A stretch of 64,000 nucleotides of DNA from Aliishimia sp965656085 (GCA_965656085.1 CBFHJA010000001.1:62001-126000); one strand, 5' to 3'; shown: positions 1 to 8,574, numbered from the stretch's first letter. Notes: generated by a model not told the origin, from the letters alone. Translations and numbers: made by a program.

Positions 1-493
1 CATTGTTGCCGGCCCGGCCCGACACGCCGATATCCTCGGTGTTGTTGGTCGTCACGTTGATGACTTCGGCAGTGACCAGAGGCCATGGCGCGAAGTTCAG
101 ACCTTCCGTGCCAAGCTGGTGGAACTCACCGAGAAACAACTCGACGGATTGTTGTTCGGGGCGCACGGTGTAGAAGCTGGCCATGCCCCAGAGCACGAGC
201 GCGATCAGCCCAGCAATGCCGAGTGAGCCCTTGGTGAGCAATGGACCGCCGCCACCTCCGCCGCCGCCGGAGCCGCCACGTCCGCCGCCATCGCCGCGTC
301 CGCCCATCAGGACGCGCAATTGCTCCTGACCCTTTTTGACAAGCTCGTCGATCTCGGGAATCTGCGGATTATCGGATCCGCCGGGACGACGGCCACCGCC
401 ATTGTCGCCGCCTCCGCTCCCGTTATTGCCGCGATTTCCACCGCCGCCTGAACTTCCTCCGCCGCCCCACGGGCCGCCGCTATTGCCTGCCAT
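1..493 (-). CDS. hflK: HflK, FtsH protease modulator (3' end outside window)
   Basis: N-terminal ~164 residues of HflK, a membrane-anchored SPFH/prohibitin-family protein that works with HflC to modulate the FtsH protease. The start ATG at 493 opens a glycine-rich, low-complexity cytoplasmic tail (Gly runs around residues 5-85). A single transmembrane segment follows (near LGIAGLIALVLWGMASF), then the start of the band-7/SPFH domain with the typical YTVRPEQQSVELFLGEF stretch. The gene runs off the left edge, where hflC would be expected in this group. It lies downstream of gor on the same strand. The family call is firm; only the C-terminal part is unseen. Confidence 0.92.
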   Translation of the reverse strand, partial: MAGNSGGPWGGGGSSGGGGNRGNNGSGGGDNGGGRRPGGSDNPQIPEIDELVKKGQEQLRVLMGGRGDGGGRGGSGGGGGGGGPLLTKGSLGIAGLIALVLWGMASFYTVRPEQQSVELFLGEFHQLGTEGLNFAPWPLVTAEVINVTTNNTEDIGVSGRAGNN

Positions 494-566
494 AGACTGT
501 CTTTCCCTTTTCATCTGCCGCCCCGTGCGGCGCTTGCTGTGTAACCTGTGCGCTTAAAGCCCGAAT

Positions 567-2006
567 TCAAGCTGTCCGCACCGGTGTTTTCATCGTCACG
601 ATCTCTTCGCTCATGGTCGGATGCACCGCCACGGTTCGGTCGAAATCCTCTTTGGTTGCGCCCATTTTGACGGCAATCCCGGCCAGTTGGATCATCTCTC
701 CCGCGCCGGGCGCGACGATATGACAGCCCAGCACCTTGCGCGAGGCCTTGGAGACCACGAGCTTCATCAGCACCCGCTCGGGATGACCGGCGAAGGACGT
801 CTGCATCGGCTTGAAGGAGGTTGCATAGACCTCGATTTCCTCTTGCTCGCGCGCCGCGTCCTCGCTCAGACCCACGGTGCCGAACTCGGGCTGGGTGAAG
901 ACCGCGCTCGGGATCAGATCATGATCCACCGGCGTCGGGTTGCCCTTGAACACAGTCTCCACGAAGGCCATGCCCTCGCGGATCGCCACCGGTGTGAGGT
1001 TCACCCGGTCGGTCACATCGCCAATGGCATAGACCGAGGGCACGGCTGTCTGGCTGTATTGGTCGACCTCGACCGCGCCGTTGCGCGCCCGCCCGATCCC
1101 GAGCGCCTCCAGCCCCATATCGTCGGTGTTGGGCTTGCGCCCGGTGGCGAACAGCACCTTGTCGAACACGGCCTCGGTACCATCGGTGAGCTTGACCCAG
1201 ACCGGCCCGTCGTGATGCGTGCCATGGGTGACAACGCGCTCGCCTGCGGGCATGGCCGAGGCCTCGGGGCCAAGCTCGGCGCGGTCGGCGGCGGCGGCCA
1301 TCTCGATGATGTTGGTGCCCACGCGCAGGTCGATCCCGCGATGCTTCATGCCTTCCGCAATGAGCCCGCGCGCCTCCTCGTCAAAGCCCCGCAGGATCTG
1401 CGCGCCCCGGTAGATTTGGGTGACTTGTGTGCCCAGCCCGTTGAACACCCCGGCAAATTCGCTGGCGATATAGCCGCCGCCGACGATCAGGACCCTTTTG
1501 GGAAGCTCGGGCAAGTGAAATATGTCGTCCGAGACCATGCCAAGCTCGGCGCAGGGCATGTCGGGCCGCACGGGCCGTCCGCCGGTGGCGATCAGGATGT
1601 GCTTGGCGGTGAACGTGCGCCCATCCGACAGCGCGACTGTGTGCGGGTCCTTCAGCGTCGCGCGCGCATCGAAGCTGTCGACGCCGGAGTTTTTCAGCAG
1701 CGTCCGGTAGACATTTTCAAGCCGGTCAAGCTCGGCGTTGAGCTTGGTGCGGAACTGCCCCCAATCAAACGCCCCGTCCGCGATGTCCCAGCCATAGGCC
1801 CGGGCCAGCTCGGGCATCTCGCCATATTCGGAGGCGAACACCATGAGTTTCTTGGGCACGCAGCCCCGGATCACGCAGGTCCCGCCATAGCGGTCGGCCT
1901 CCGCGAGCGCGACTTTCGCGCCAGCATCGCCTGCCGCGACCCGCGCCGCGCGCACCCCGCCCGAGCCGCCACCAATCACGAAAAGGTCATAGTCAAAAGT
2001 ACTCAT
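567..2006 (-). CDS. gor: Glutathione-disulfide reductase
   Basis: Class I pyridine nucleotide-disulfide oxidoreductase, 479 aa, that reduces GSSG to GSH with NADPH and FAD in the cytoplasm. Visible are the N-terminal FAD motif GGGSGG (residues 12-17), the redox-active pair in GGTCVIRGCVPKK (C44 and C49), a second Rossmann motif VLIVGGGYIASEFAG for NADPH, and the C-terminal AVHPTMSEE carrying the catalytic His-Glu pair. The CVIRGC spacing and sequence are typical of alphaproteobacterial glutathione reductases rather than dihydrolipoamide dehydrogenase. AAGGA lies upstream of the ATG at 2006. It is probably cotranscribed with rpiA upstream (gap 128 bp) and hflK downstream (gap 73 bp). Confidence 0.93.
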   Translation of the reverse strand: MSTFDYDLFVIGGGSGGVRAARVAAGDAGAKVALAEADRYGGTCVIRGCVPKKLMVFASEYGEMPELARAYGWDIADGAFDWGQFRTKLNAELDRLENVYRTLLKNSGVDSFDARATLKDPHTVALSDGRTFTAKHILIATGGRPVRPDMPCAELGMVSDDIFHLPELPKRVLIVGGGYIASEFAGVFNGLGTQVTQIYRGAQILRGFDEEARGLIAEGMKHRGIDLRVGTNIIEMAAAADRAELGPEASAMPAGERVVTHGTHHDGPVWVKLTDGTEAVFDKVLFATGRKPNTDDMGLEALGIGRARNGAVEVDQYSQTAVPSVYAIGDVTDRVNLTPVAIREGMAFVETVFKGNPTPVDHDLIPSAVFTQPEFGTVGLSEDAAREQEEIEVYATSFKPMQTSFAGHPERVLMKLVVSKASRKVLGCHIVAPGAGEMIQLAGIAVKMGATKEDFDRTVAVHPTMSEEIVTMKTPVRTA

Positions 2007-2134
2007 GGGGATCGGTCCTTGCTGTCTGTGCCTGCGCCCGCGATGTGGGCCGCCCGCAGCCGCGGATCAACCGCCCCGCAGCCACACCTCGTCAAGCCCT
2101 TGATCTTGCTCAACACGTCGCCGTTACCTGCCGC

Positions 2135-2923
2135 TCAGTCGCCCAGATCGACGAACAGATTGTCGGTCTCGACGAAGTCGATCTTCCCGGTCTCCACCGT
2201 GCCCTCATTGATATCGCGCACCTCGACCCGCCCGTCGCCATAGCCGATCACAACGCTGTCGCAGATATCGATGAAAAGCCCGTTCTCGACGATCCCGGGG
2301 ATCTGGTTCAGCACCATCGCAAGCTGGCGCGCATTGCCGATCCGGTTCAGATGCAGATCGAGAATATGGTTGCCCTCATCGGTCACGAAGGGCACCTCGC
2401 CATTCATCCGCAGCGTCGAATTGCGCCCGAGCACGTCCATCGACACCAGCGTTTCCTCGACCAGCGCCTGCGTGGTCTGCCAGCCGAAGGGAATGACCTC
2501 GACGGGCAGCGGAAACGCCCCGAGCGCCTCGACTTCCTTGCCCACATCGGCGATGACGACCATCCGGTCCGACGCAGTGGCGACGATTTTCTCCTGCAAG
2601 AGCGCTCCGCCGCCGCCCTTGATGAGGTTCAGATCGCTGTCGAACTCGTCGGCCCCGTCGATGGTCACATCGAGCCACTTGGCCTCGTCGAGCGAGATCA
2701 CCTCGATCCCGACCTCCCGCGCCAGCTCGGCGGTACGGGTCGAGGTGGGCACGCCCTTGATCTTGAGCCCATCCTCCCGGACCATCTCGCCCAGACAGCG
2801 CACGAGCCACGCAGCAGTCGATCCGGTCCCGAGCCCGACCCGCATCCCGGTCTCGACATAGTCGGTCGCACGCTTGGCCGCGACGAATTTCGCCTTGTCG
2901 ATGGGGGACAGCTCTCCGGACAT
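2135..2923 (-). CDS. rpiA: Ribose-5-phosphate isomerase A
   Basis: Interconverts ribose 5-phosphate and ribulose 5-phosphate in the non-oxidative pentose phosphate pathway. The 262-aa protein shows the RpiA phosphate loop GLGTGSTAAW, the catalytic DGADEFD motif and the KGGGGALLQEK motif with its active-site Lys. It is longer than the 219-aa E. coli enzyme, as is usual in alphaproteobacteria. The ATG at 2923 is chosen because GGAG sits about 9 nt upstream and the family N-terminus begins here; the frame stays open to 2986 but that extension has no homology-like features. First gene of an rpiA-gor-hflK run. Confidence 0.93.
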   Translation of the reverse strand: MSGELSPIDKAKFVAAKRATDYVETGMRVGLGTGSTAAWLVRCLGEMVREDGLKIKGVPTSTRTAELAREVGIEVISLDEAKWLDVTIDGADEFDSDLNLIKGGGGALLQEKIVATASDRMVVIADVGKEVEALGAFPLPVEVIPFGWQTTQALVEETLVSMDVLGRNSTLRMNGEVPFVTDEGNHILDLHLNRIGNARQLAMVLNQIPGIVENGLFIDICDSVVIGYGDGRVEVRDINEGTVETGKIDFVETDNLFVDLGD

Positions 2924-3050
2924 GCACGCGACTCCTTCATGTTCGAAGGGCCTTATACTGCGCATCCCCGGCGGGTGCGACCGCAAAAAACCGCACAGCC
3001 CCGACCCGGCCAGACTTGCCAGTGTCCCACGCCAAAGCTGCGCACCCTGT

Positions 3051-3107
3051 TCTTCCTTTGGCGAAAAGTATCCTCGGGGGTTTGGGGGCAGACAGCCCCC
3101 AAACGCG
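3051..3107. repeat. Intergenic hairpin repeat, copy 1
   Basis: Left box TTTGGCGAAAAGTATCCTCGG (3057 onward), then a perfect 9-bp stem (3081-3089 with 3095-3103, loop AGACA), then ACGCG. The same layout with a different stem sequence occurs at 30894-30943 and 53794-53847, and a degenerate copy lies at 28895-28920. Lies between rpiA and the SDR gene. Confidence 0.7.
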
Positions 3108-3113
3108 CCGCTC

Positions 3114-3183
3114 CCTCTCGCACATCGGCTGCGCCGATATGCTGCCGGTCATCGCCCGCCGCTGACGCGGCAGGCTTGGGCGC
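3114..3183. repeat. Intergenic repeat shared with 21137-21197
   Basis: Both copies contain CCTCTCGCACATCGGCTGCG followed by CCG.TAT, and end in GCGGCAGGCTTGGGCG just beyond the stop codon of a minus-strand gene (the SDR here, suhB at the other locus). ATCGGC-TGC-GCCGAT in this copy is a 6-bp palindrome. Its position next to the stop codon suggests a 3' element or terminator-like role (inference). Confidence 0.6.
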
Positions 3184-3191
3184 GTCCAAAG

Positions 3192-3938
3192 CTAGACCTG
3201 CGGGTCGGGGTTCACCGTATGCCCATCCACCGCGATGACCTGCCCAGAAATCCGCCGCGCGGCGTCCGAGCCCAGAAACACGGCCATGTCGGCCACATCC
3301 TGCGACGTGACCCATGTCTTGAGCGACGTGCCCGACGCATAGCCCTCAGAGACCTGATCACGCGTCATCCCCTTGGCGGCGGCCTCGCGCTCCAGCACGC
3401 CTTCCATGCGCGGGCCTTCCACCGCGCCGGGGCAGATCGCATTGGCCCGCACCCCAAAGGGCCCGAGCTCCATCGCGGCGGTCTTCATCAGCCCGATCAC
3501 CGCCCATTTGGCCGCCGCATAAGGCGCGCGGTTCGGATAGCCATGCTGCCCGGCGGTGGACGAGGTCACGACAATCGCCCCCTGCCCCGCAGCCTTCATC
3601 CGAGGCGCGGCGTGCTTGAGCGCCAGAAAAGCCCCGTCCAGATTGACCGCCACACAGGCCCGCCAGTCCTCCAGCGCGATATCCTCCAAAGCCGCCGTCG
3701 GCCCCGCGATCCCGGCATTGGCGCAGAGCACATCGACCCCCGGCATCTCCCCGATCACCGCAGCCATCGCGGCCTCGTCGGTCACATCGACCTGCCGCAC
3801 TTGCCAGCCCTCCGGACAAGACGCCAGCGCGCCCGCATCCACATCCGTCACCCAGACCGCATAGCCCGCCGCGTCGAAGGCCTCACCCATCGCCCGGCCA
3901 ATCCCGGACGCCCCGGCGGTGATCAGAACATGCTTCAT
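3192..3938 (-). CDS. SDR family oxidoreductase
   Basis: Short-chain dehydrogenase/reductase, 248 aa, single Rossmann domain using NAD(P)H. Visible are the cofactor loop TAGASGIG near the N-terminus (the first Gly of the usual TGxxxGIG is Ala), CANAG (NAG motif), the catalytic Ser in VTSSTAG and the YAAAK Tyr/Lys pair. The start at 3938 gives the standard SDR N-terminus MKHVLITAG; the longer frame upstream is Arg/Pro-rich and not SDR-like. It sits just downstream of the carnitine dehydrogenase and BKACE genes on the same strand. Acetoacetate is a product of the BKACE step, so a 3-hydroxybutyrate/acetoacetate interconversion is possible, but the substrate is not shown by the sequence. Confidence 0.85.
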   Translation of the reverse strand: MKHVLITAGASGIGRAMGEAFDAAGYAVWVTDVDAGALASCPEGWQVRQVDVTDEAAMAAVIGEMPGVDVLCANAGIAGPTAALEDIALEDWRACVAVNLDGAFLALKHAAPRMKAAGQGAIVVTSSTAGQHGYPNRAPYAAAKWAVIGLMKTAAMELGPFGVRANAICPGAVEGPRMEGVLEREAAAKGMTRDQVSEGYASGTSLKTWVTSQDVADMAVFLGSDAARRISGQVIAVDGHTVNPDPQV

Positions 3939-4128
3939 AGGGCACCCCCTGCACCGCTCCAACCATGGCGCGGGCTGCAAGCCCGGGCCGCGCCCGACCC
4001 TCCCCCCGGGAGGGCGCACCGGCGATGTCTTTCAAAGCTCACAGGACATGGATGCTTTTGGGCGCAGCGTGCAGACCAAGCCTGCCCTGCGCCCACCCAG
4101 GGTCGGGCGCGGCCCTCCGCTCTCCCGC

Positions 4129-5604
4129 TCACCTCGGCTGCCCCACATGCCGCCCGACGCCCTCCGGCATCGCAAGCCCCGCCTGCGCCTCCCTGAGCAC
4201 GGCCAGCGCTGCCACGATCTCCGCCGAGGGCTCCGAGGGCCGCCGGGTCTCCAGATCGACATGGACCAGGAAATGCTCGCCCGTCGCGAGCACCGCCCCG
4301 TCTGCGGTCATCTCGTGCCAAACATGCAGCTTCTTGCCCTCCCCGCCGAGCACCCGCGTGCGCACTTCGATCAGCGTGCCCGCAAGGGCCTCACCGATAT
4401 GGCGGATATGGGTCTCGGCGGTGAAATAGCTGCCACCCGCTTTGATATACTCCGGATCGCAGCCGATCATCTCCATGAGCCGGTCGCTGGCATCGCAGAA
4501 GGCTTGCAGGTAGCGGGTTTCGTTCATGTGCCCGTTATAGTCGGTCCAATCGAGCGGCACGGCGCGGCGCAGGGTGAGCACGGGCTGGCTTGGGTCGTCC
4601 AGATCAGCGACCTTTGCGGCCAGCACAGTCCCCTTGCGCAGCCCGGCCTCGTGCTGGTTCAGCACCGCGCCCGCGCCCCAATCCTGCGCCTTGAGCGCGC
4701 GCATCATCGCCACCAGATTATTGTCCCGCGTCCGTTCCAACTCGCGGATCGACAGATGCCCCGATTGCGCATCGGACTGCCCCGCGATCAGGTCCACCAG
4801 TTCGTCGGTGAACTCCGGCACATCCATCAGCTTGGTCCACGGCCATTTCAAAGCAGGCCCGAACTGCGCCATGAAATGCTTCATCCCGGCCTCGCCGCCC
4901 GCCACGCGGTAGGTCTCGAAAAGCCCCATCTGCGCCCAGCGGATACCAAACCCCATCCGAATGGCCTCGTCGATCTCCTCGGTGGTCGCGACCCCGTCCT
5001 TCACCAGCCAAAGCGCCTCGCGCCAGACCGCCTCCAAGAACCGATCCGCGATATGCGCGTCGATCTCCTTACGCACCCGAAGCGGGAAGAAGCCGACCTC
5101 TTTGAGCAGTCCCTCCGCTGTGTCGAGCATCGCCGCGTCATTGGCGACGGTGCCGACGACTTCGATCAGCGGCAGCAGATAGACCGGGTTGAACGGGTGG
5201 CAGACGATGATCTGCGACGGGTTGGCCGCGCCGTCCTGCAACTCCGAGGGCTTGAAACCGGAGGTCGAGGAGCCGATCACCGCGCCGGCATCGCAAGCCG
5301 CCTGCATCTCCGCGAGTGCCGCGTGCTTGATGTCGAGCCGTTCCGGCACGCTTTCCTGTATCCAATCCGCCCCGGTCACGGCCTCGGCAATGGTCGGATG
5401 GAAGGTCAGCGCGCCTTCATCGGGCAGGGCCGTGTCGAGCAGCCCGGGCAGGGAGCGCCGTGCATTGGCCAGCACCTCCCCGATCTTGCGTTCGGCCTCC
5501 GGGTCGGGATCGTAGACCCGCACATCCCAGCCGTTGAGCAGGAACCGCGCGGCCCAGCCGCCCCCGATCACCCCGCCGCCTATGATCGCCGCTGTCTTTG
5601 TCAT
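4129..5604 (-). CDS. Carnitine 3-dehydrogenase fused to betainyl-CoA thioesterase
   Basis: Bifunctional protein of 491 aa. Residues ~1-320 are a 3-hydroxyacyl-CoA dehydrogenase-type oxidoreductase with NAD loop AAIIGGGVIGGGWAARF, matching L-carnitine dehydrogenases that make 3-dehydrocarnitine. Residues ~335-470 are a hotdog thioesterase (4HBT) with the DWTDYNGHMNETRY signature. Such fusions are known from carnitine catabolism in rhizobia, where the thioesterase hydrolyses betainyl-CoA to glycine betaine. The next gene upstream encodes a BKACE enzyme, the missing middle step. The start at 5604 is where the Rossmann strand begins; a longer in-frame extension reads through a tandem repeat (5664-5720) and is unlikely to be translated. 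The assignment is strong from domain fusion plus context. Confidence 0.85.
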   Translation of the reverse strand: MTKTAAIIGGGVIGGGWAARFLLNGWDVRVYDPDPEAERKIGEVLANARRSLPGLLDTALPDEGALTFHPTIAEAVTGADWIQESVPERLDIKHAALAEMQAACDAGAVIGSSTSGFKPSELQDGAANPSQIIVCHPFNPVYLLPLIEVVGTVANDAAMLDTAEGLLKEVGFFPLRVRKEIDAHIADRFLEAVWREALWLVKDGVATTEEIDEAIRMGFGIRWAQMGLFETYRVAGGEAGMKHFMAQFGPALKWPWTKLMDVPEFTDELVDLIAGQSDAQSGHLSIRELERTRDNNLVAMMRALKAQDWGAGAVLNQHEAGLRKGTVLAAKVADLDDPSQPVLTLRRAVPLDWTDYNGHMNETRYLQAFCDASDRLMEMIGCDPEYIKAGGSYFTAETHIRHIGEALAGTLIEVRTRVLGGEGKKLHVWHEMTADGAVLATGEHFLVHVDLETRRPSEPSAEIVAALAVLREAQAGLAMPEGVGRHVGQPR

Positions 5605-5663
5605 TCTATGAAGTCTTTCGTGCTTGCTGCCATCCACTGCGCTTAACAGGCGGTAAACGAGGC

Positions 5664-5720
5664 GTGCGTATGTACAGGTGCCATACGCGGAGCCATACGC
5701 CCTGCCATACGCCATATGGC
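5664..5720 (-). repeat. 12-bp tandem repeat (GCGTATGGC units) ending in TGTACATACGCACG
   Basis: On the minus strand GCGTATGGC occurs three times at an exact 12-bp period (plus-strand GCCATACGC at 5680, 5692 and 5704), then CTGTACATACGCACG. The same repeat core, with an identical 15-nt end, lies inside the ~196-bp element at 20923-21118. Placed between the BKACE and carnitine dehydrogenase genes. Confidence 0.75.
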
Positions 5721-5727
5721 AGGGATT

Positions 5728-6639
5728 TTAGTCCTGCGGGGCGCGCTTGGTGAGGCCCAGTTTAGCGCGCACCTCTTCGGGGCCAATGACCCGCGCGCCC
5801 ATGGTTTCAATGATCGTGTGGGCGCGTTCCACCAGTTGCCAATTCTCCGCCAGCACGCCCTTTTCGAGCCACAGATTGTCCTCCAGCCCGACCCGGACGT
5901 GGCCCCCCGCCAGCACCGATGCAGCCACGTAAGCCATCTGATTGCGCCCCAATCCGAAGGCCGAGAAGGTCCAGTCCTCGGGCACGTTGTTGACCATCGC
6001 CATGAAGGTATTGAGGTCATCCGGCGCGCCCCACGGCACGCCCATGCACAGCTGCACCAGCGCCGGGCTGTCAAGGACGCCATCGGCAACCAATTGTTTT
6101 GCATACCATAAATGGCCCGTGTCGAAGGCCTCGATCTCGGGCTTGACGCCAAGATGGGTCATCATCCGGCCCATCGCGGTGAGCATGCCGGGCGTGTTGG
6201 TCATCACATAGTCCGCCTCGGCGAAGTTCATCGTGCCGCAATCGAGCGTGCAGATCTCCGGCAGGCATTGCTTGACATGCTCGACCCGTTCGGCGGCGCC
6301 GATCATGTCGGTGCCCTCCTGCACCGGCAGTGGGCGTTCGGTCGGGCCGAAGACGATATCGCCGCCCATCCCGGCAGTGAGGTTCAGCACCACATCCACC
6401 TCCGCCTCGCGGATGCGATCCGTCACCTCACGATAATATTCCAGTTTCCGGCTCGGCGCACCAGTCTCCGGATCCCGCACATGGCAATGCACAACCGCCG
6501 CCCCCGCCTTCGCCGCCGCAATCGCACTCTCGGCGATCTGCTTGGGCGAGCGCGGCACGTGGGGGCTGCGGTCCTGTGTGCCGCCCGATCCGGTGACGGC
6601 GCAGGTGATGAAGACTTCCCGGTTCATGGACAGGGGCAT
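5728..6639 (-). CDS. BKACE (DUF849) beta-keto acid cleavage enzyme, probably dehydrocarnitine-specific
   Basis: 303-aa TIM-barrel metalloenzyme of the beta-keto acid cleavage (BKACE, DUF849) family, which condenses a beta-keto acid with acetyl-CoA to give acetoacetate and a new CoA ester. Visible are the N-terminal FITCAVTGSG strand, the Zn ligands in VVHCHVRD (HxH), the LNLTAGMGG motif and EDNLW with the conserved Glu ligand. The fused carnitine dehydrogenase/thioesterase downstream makes 3-dehydrocarnitine the likely substrate, giving betainyl-CoA plus acetoacetate. The start at 6639 has CGGAG about 9 nt upstream; an in-frame codon nearer 6681 lacks a ribosome site. Confidence 0.85.
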   Translation of the reverse strand: MPLSMNREVFITCAVTGSGGTQDRSPHVPRSPKQIAESAIAAAKAGAAVVHCHVRDPETGAPSRKLEYYREVTDRIREAEVDVVLNLTAGMGGDIVFGPTERPLPVQEGTDMIGAAERVEHVKQCLPEICTLDCGTMNFAEADYVMTNTPGMLTAMGRMMTHLGVKPEIEAFDTGHLWYAKQLVADGVLDSPALVQLCMGVPWGAPDDLNTFMAMVNNVPEDWTFSAFGLGRNQMAYVAASVLAGGHVRVGLEDNLWLEKGVLAENWQLVERAHTIIETMGARVIGPEEVRAKLGLTKRAPQD

Positions 6640-6751
6640 GGGGCGTACTCCGCTGGTCGTGTCATTGGCCGCACCTTGCATGGTGCACCAACCAATGTCA
6701 TCCGCGAAAATCGACCCGGCGCCCCCTGTCCGCGACGCCGGCCGTCCAAGA

Positions 6752-7795
6752 CTAATACGGCATCGGAAAGGCCCGGTGCGCCGCGCCGATTTCCGTCATC
6801 ACATCGTCTGACAATGTGAGGTCCGCTGCGCCAAGTGCCAGATCGAGCTGCGTTGGCGTGGTTGCGCCGAAGATCACCGAACACATAAAGGGCCGGGTCA
6901 GGCACCACGCAAGCGCCATTTGTGTGGGGTCGAGACCATGCCGCTTGGCGATCTGCAAATACGCGTCTACCGCGTCGAAGACGCGCTCGGATTTGCGCCC
7001 GCCCATATTCGGATTGAGCGACATGCGGCTGCCGTCCGGCACCTTTCCGCCCTGATATTTGCCTGTCAGAAAGCCCGCGCCGAGCGGTGAGAAGGCCAGA
7101 AGGCCGACGTCTTCATGCGCGCTCACCTCCGCCATGTCGGTGTCATAGAGACGGCAGAGCAGCGAGTATTCGTTCTGCACCGACGCCACGCGCGGCCCGC
7201 CCGTTTTCTGCGCGGCCCGCAGCCATTGCATCGTGCCCCAGGCGCTTTCATTGGACAGTCCAAAGGCCCGGATTCGGCCCTTGTCGACCTCTTCCTGCAA
7301 TGCCCCCATGCAATCGGCCATGTTCTGCAAGGTCGCCGGTCCGTTCTGACCGGAGGGGTCGAAATCCCAGTTCTGTCGGAACATGTAGCTGCCCCGGTTG
7401 GGCCAGTGGAATTGGTAGAGATCAATATAGTCGGTCTTGAGCCGCCGCAGCGAGCCCTCGACCGCCATCGGGATGGTCTCGGGGGTGATCGGCGCGCCAT
7501 CACGCACATGCCTGAGCCCCTCACCGGAATGCTTGGTGGCGATCACCACCTCATGGCGACGCATCGTGTCCTCGAGCCACAGCCCGATAATGCGCTCGGT
7601 CCTGCCAATGGTCTCCGCCTGCACCGGATTGACCGGGTACATCTCGGCAGTGTCGATGAAATTGACCCCGGCCGCGAGCGCGTGGTTGATCTGCTCATGG
7701 CCCTCGTCCGCGCTGTTCTGACTGCCCCATGTCATCGAGCCCAGGCACAATTCACTGACCTCGATCCCGGTCCGCCCCAATGGCTTCATTCGCAT
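6752..7795 (-). CDS. Tas-like aldo/keto reductase
   Basis: 347-aa NADP(H)-dependent aldo/keto reductase resembling E. coli Tas. The barrel starts MKPLGRTGIEVSELCLGSM. The catalytic tetrad is visible as D48 and Y53 (IDTAEMY), K88 (ATKHSG) and H130 (YQFHWPNRG). C-terminal cofactor-binding segments include SVIFGATTPTQL. The physiological substrate of this subgroup is not established. The ATG at 7795 follows GGAGAG at a workable distance; 7789 is an alternative. Upstream, the divergent ImuA-like gene shares a 134-bp intergenic region that holds a LexA box. Confidence 0.85.
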   Translation of the reverse strand: MRMKPLGRTGIEVSELCLGSMTWGSQNSADEGHEQINHALAAGVNFIDTAEMYPVNPVQAETIGRTERIIGLWLEDTMRRHEVVIATKHSGEGLRHVRDGAPITPETIPMAVEGSLRRLKTDYIDLYQFHWPNRGSYMFRQNWDFDPSGQNGPATLQNMADCMGALQEEVDKGRIRAFGLSNESAWGTMQWLRAAQKTGGPRVASVQNEYSLLCRLYDTDMAEVSAHEDVGLLAFSPLGAGFLTGKYQGGKVPDGSRMSLNPNMGGRKSERVFDAVDAYLQIAKRHGLDPTQMALAWCLTRPFMCSVIFGATTPTQLDLALGAADLTLSDDVMTEIGAAHRAFPMPY

Positions 7796-7880
7796 CTTTC
7801 GATCTCTCCCCACAAAAGTCTTTCCCGCTTGGCGTGCACATCAACAGGGCTTGACGTCCCTGTAAACCCCCGCCAAATTA

Positions 7881-7895
7881 GAACATAAAGTGAAC
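7881..7895 (+). promoter_or_regulatory. LexA (SOS) box
   Basis: GAACATAAAGTGAAC is GAAC-N7-GAAC, the reverse-complement reading of the alphaproteobacterial LexA motif GTTC-N7-GTTC. It lies 35 bp before the ImuA-like start and 86 bp from the start of the divergent aldo/keto reductase, and so could repress either. Confidence 0.72.
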
Positions 7896-7929
7896 GTACA
7901 GCTACAGAGTCGTCACGTCCCTAACAAGG

Positions 7930-8574
7930 ATGTCTTGCCAGACCATGAACGTTTCCCAACATCCGCTTCTCGGTCGGCGGCCCGCGCGGCAGGCGCCGCA
8001 GGTGACCTTCCTGCCGCAAGACCCGGATCTGGCGATGATCTGCGGCCGCGTCCACGAGGCCTGTGGCGGCGCGCGGCGCACGCTGGCCCTGTGGCTGGCG
8101 GGGCAAATGGCAGGACCGGTCCTGTGGATCACACCAGATTGGGGGACGGACCGACTCCATGCGGACGGGATGGCGGACTGGGCCGAGCCGGGGCGGTTTG
8201 TCTTCGCGCAGGCGCAGCGCGCCGAGGATGTGCTCTGGACGATGGAGGAAAGCCTGCGCTCCGGCGCGGCTGCGCTGACCGTGGCCGACCTGCCCGCCCC
8301 CCCGAGCCTGACACATGTACGGCGGATGCATCTGGCCGCCGAGGCCGGCGCAGCGGCGATGGGCCGCGCGCCGTTGGGCCTGCTGCTGACCCCCGGCATG
8401 GGCGGCGCGCAAGGGGTCGAGAGCCGCTGGCACCTCGCGCCCGACCCCGGCAGTGCCGGCCCGGGCGCATGGTGCCTGTCTCGCCTGCGTGCGCGCACCG
8501 CGCCGCAAAATACATGGCGGGTGCTCTGCAGCACGCACACGCAACAGGCGAAGTTGCAGATCAAAGCCGCGTGA
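7930..8574 (+). CDS. ImuA-like (SulA/RecA-related) SOS protein, stand-alone
   Basis: 214-aa protein with the pattern of ImuA, the RecA/SulA-related partner of the ImuB-DnaE2 mutasome: GRVHEACGGARRTLALWLAG near the N-terminus, VLWITPDWG, then LWTMEESLRSGAAALTVADL and RRMHLAAEAGAAAMG. These follow the ImuA order of beta-strand, helix and the ALW-MEEALRSG block. No Walker A loop is visible. Neither imuB nor dnaE2 is adjacent; the next gene encodes a YceI protein. A LexA box lies just upstream, which fits SOS control. The start is uncertain: the ATG at 7930 has AAGG very close, and 7948 is the alternative. The family call is by motif pattern and fairly confident; the function without ImuB is unknown. 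Confidence 0.68.
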   Translation: MSCQTMNVSQHPLLGRRPARQAPQVTFLPQDPDLAMICGRVHEACGGARRTLALWLAGQMAGPVLWITPDWGTDRLHADGMADWAEPGRFVFAQAQRAEDVLWTMEESLRSGAAALTVADLPAPPSLTHVRRMHLAAEAGAAAMGRAPLGLLLTPGMGGAQGVESRWHLAPDPGSAGPGAWCLSRLRARTAPQNTWRVLCSTHTQQAKLQIKAA

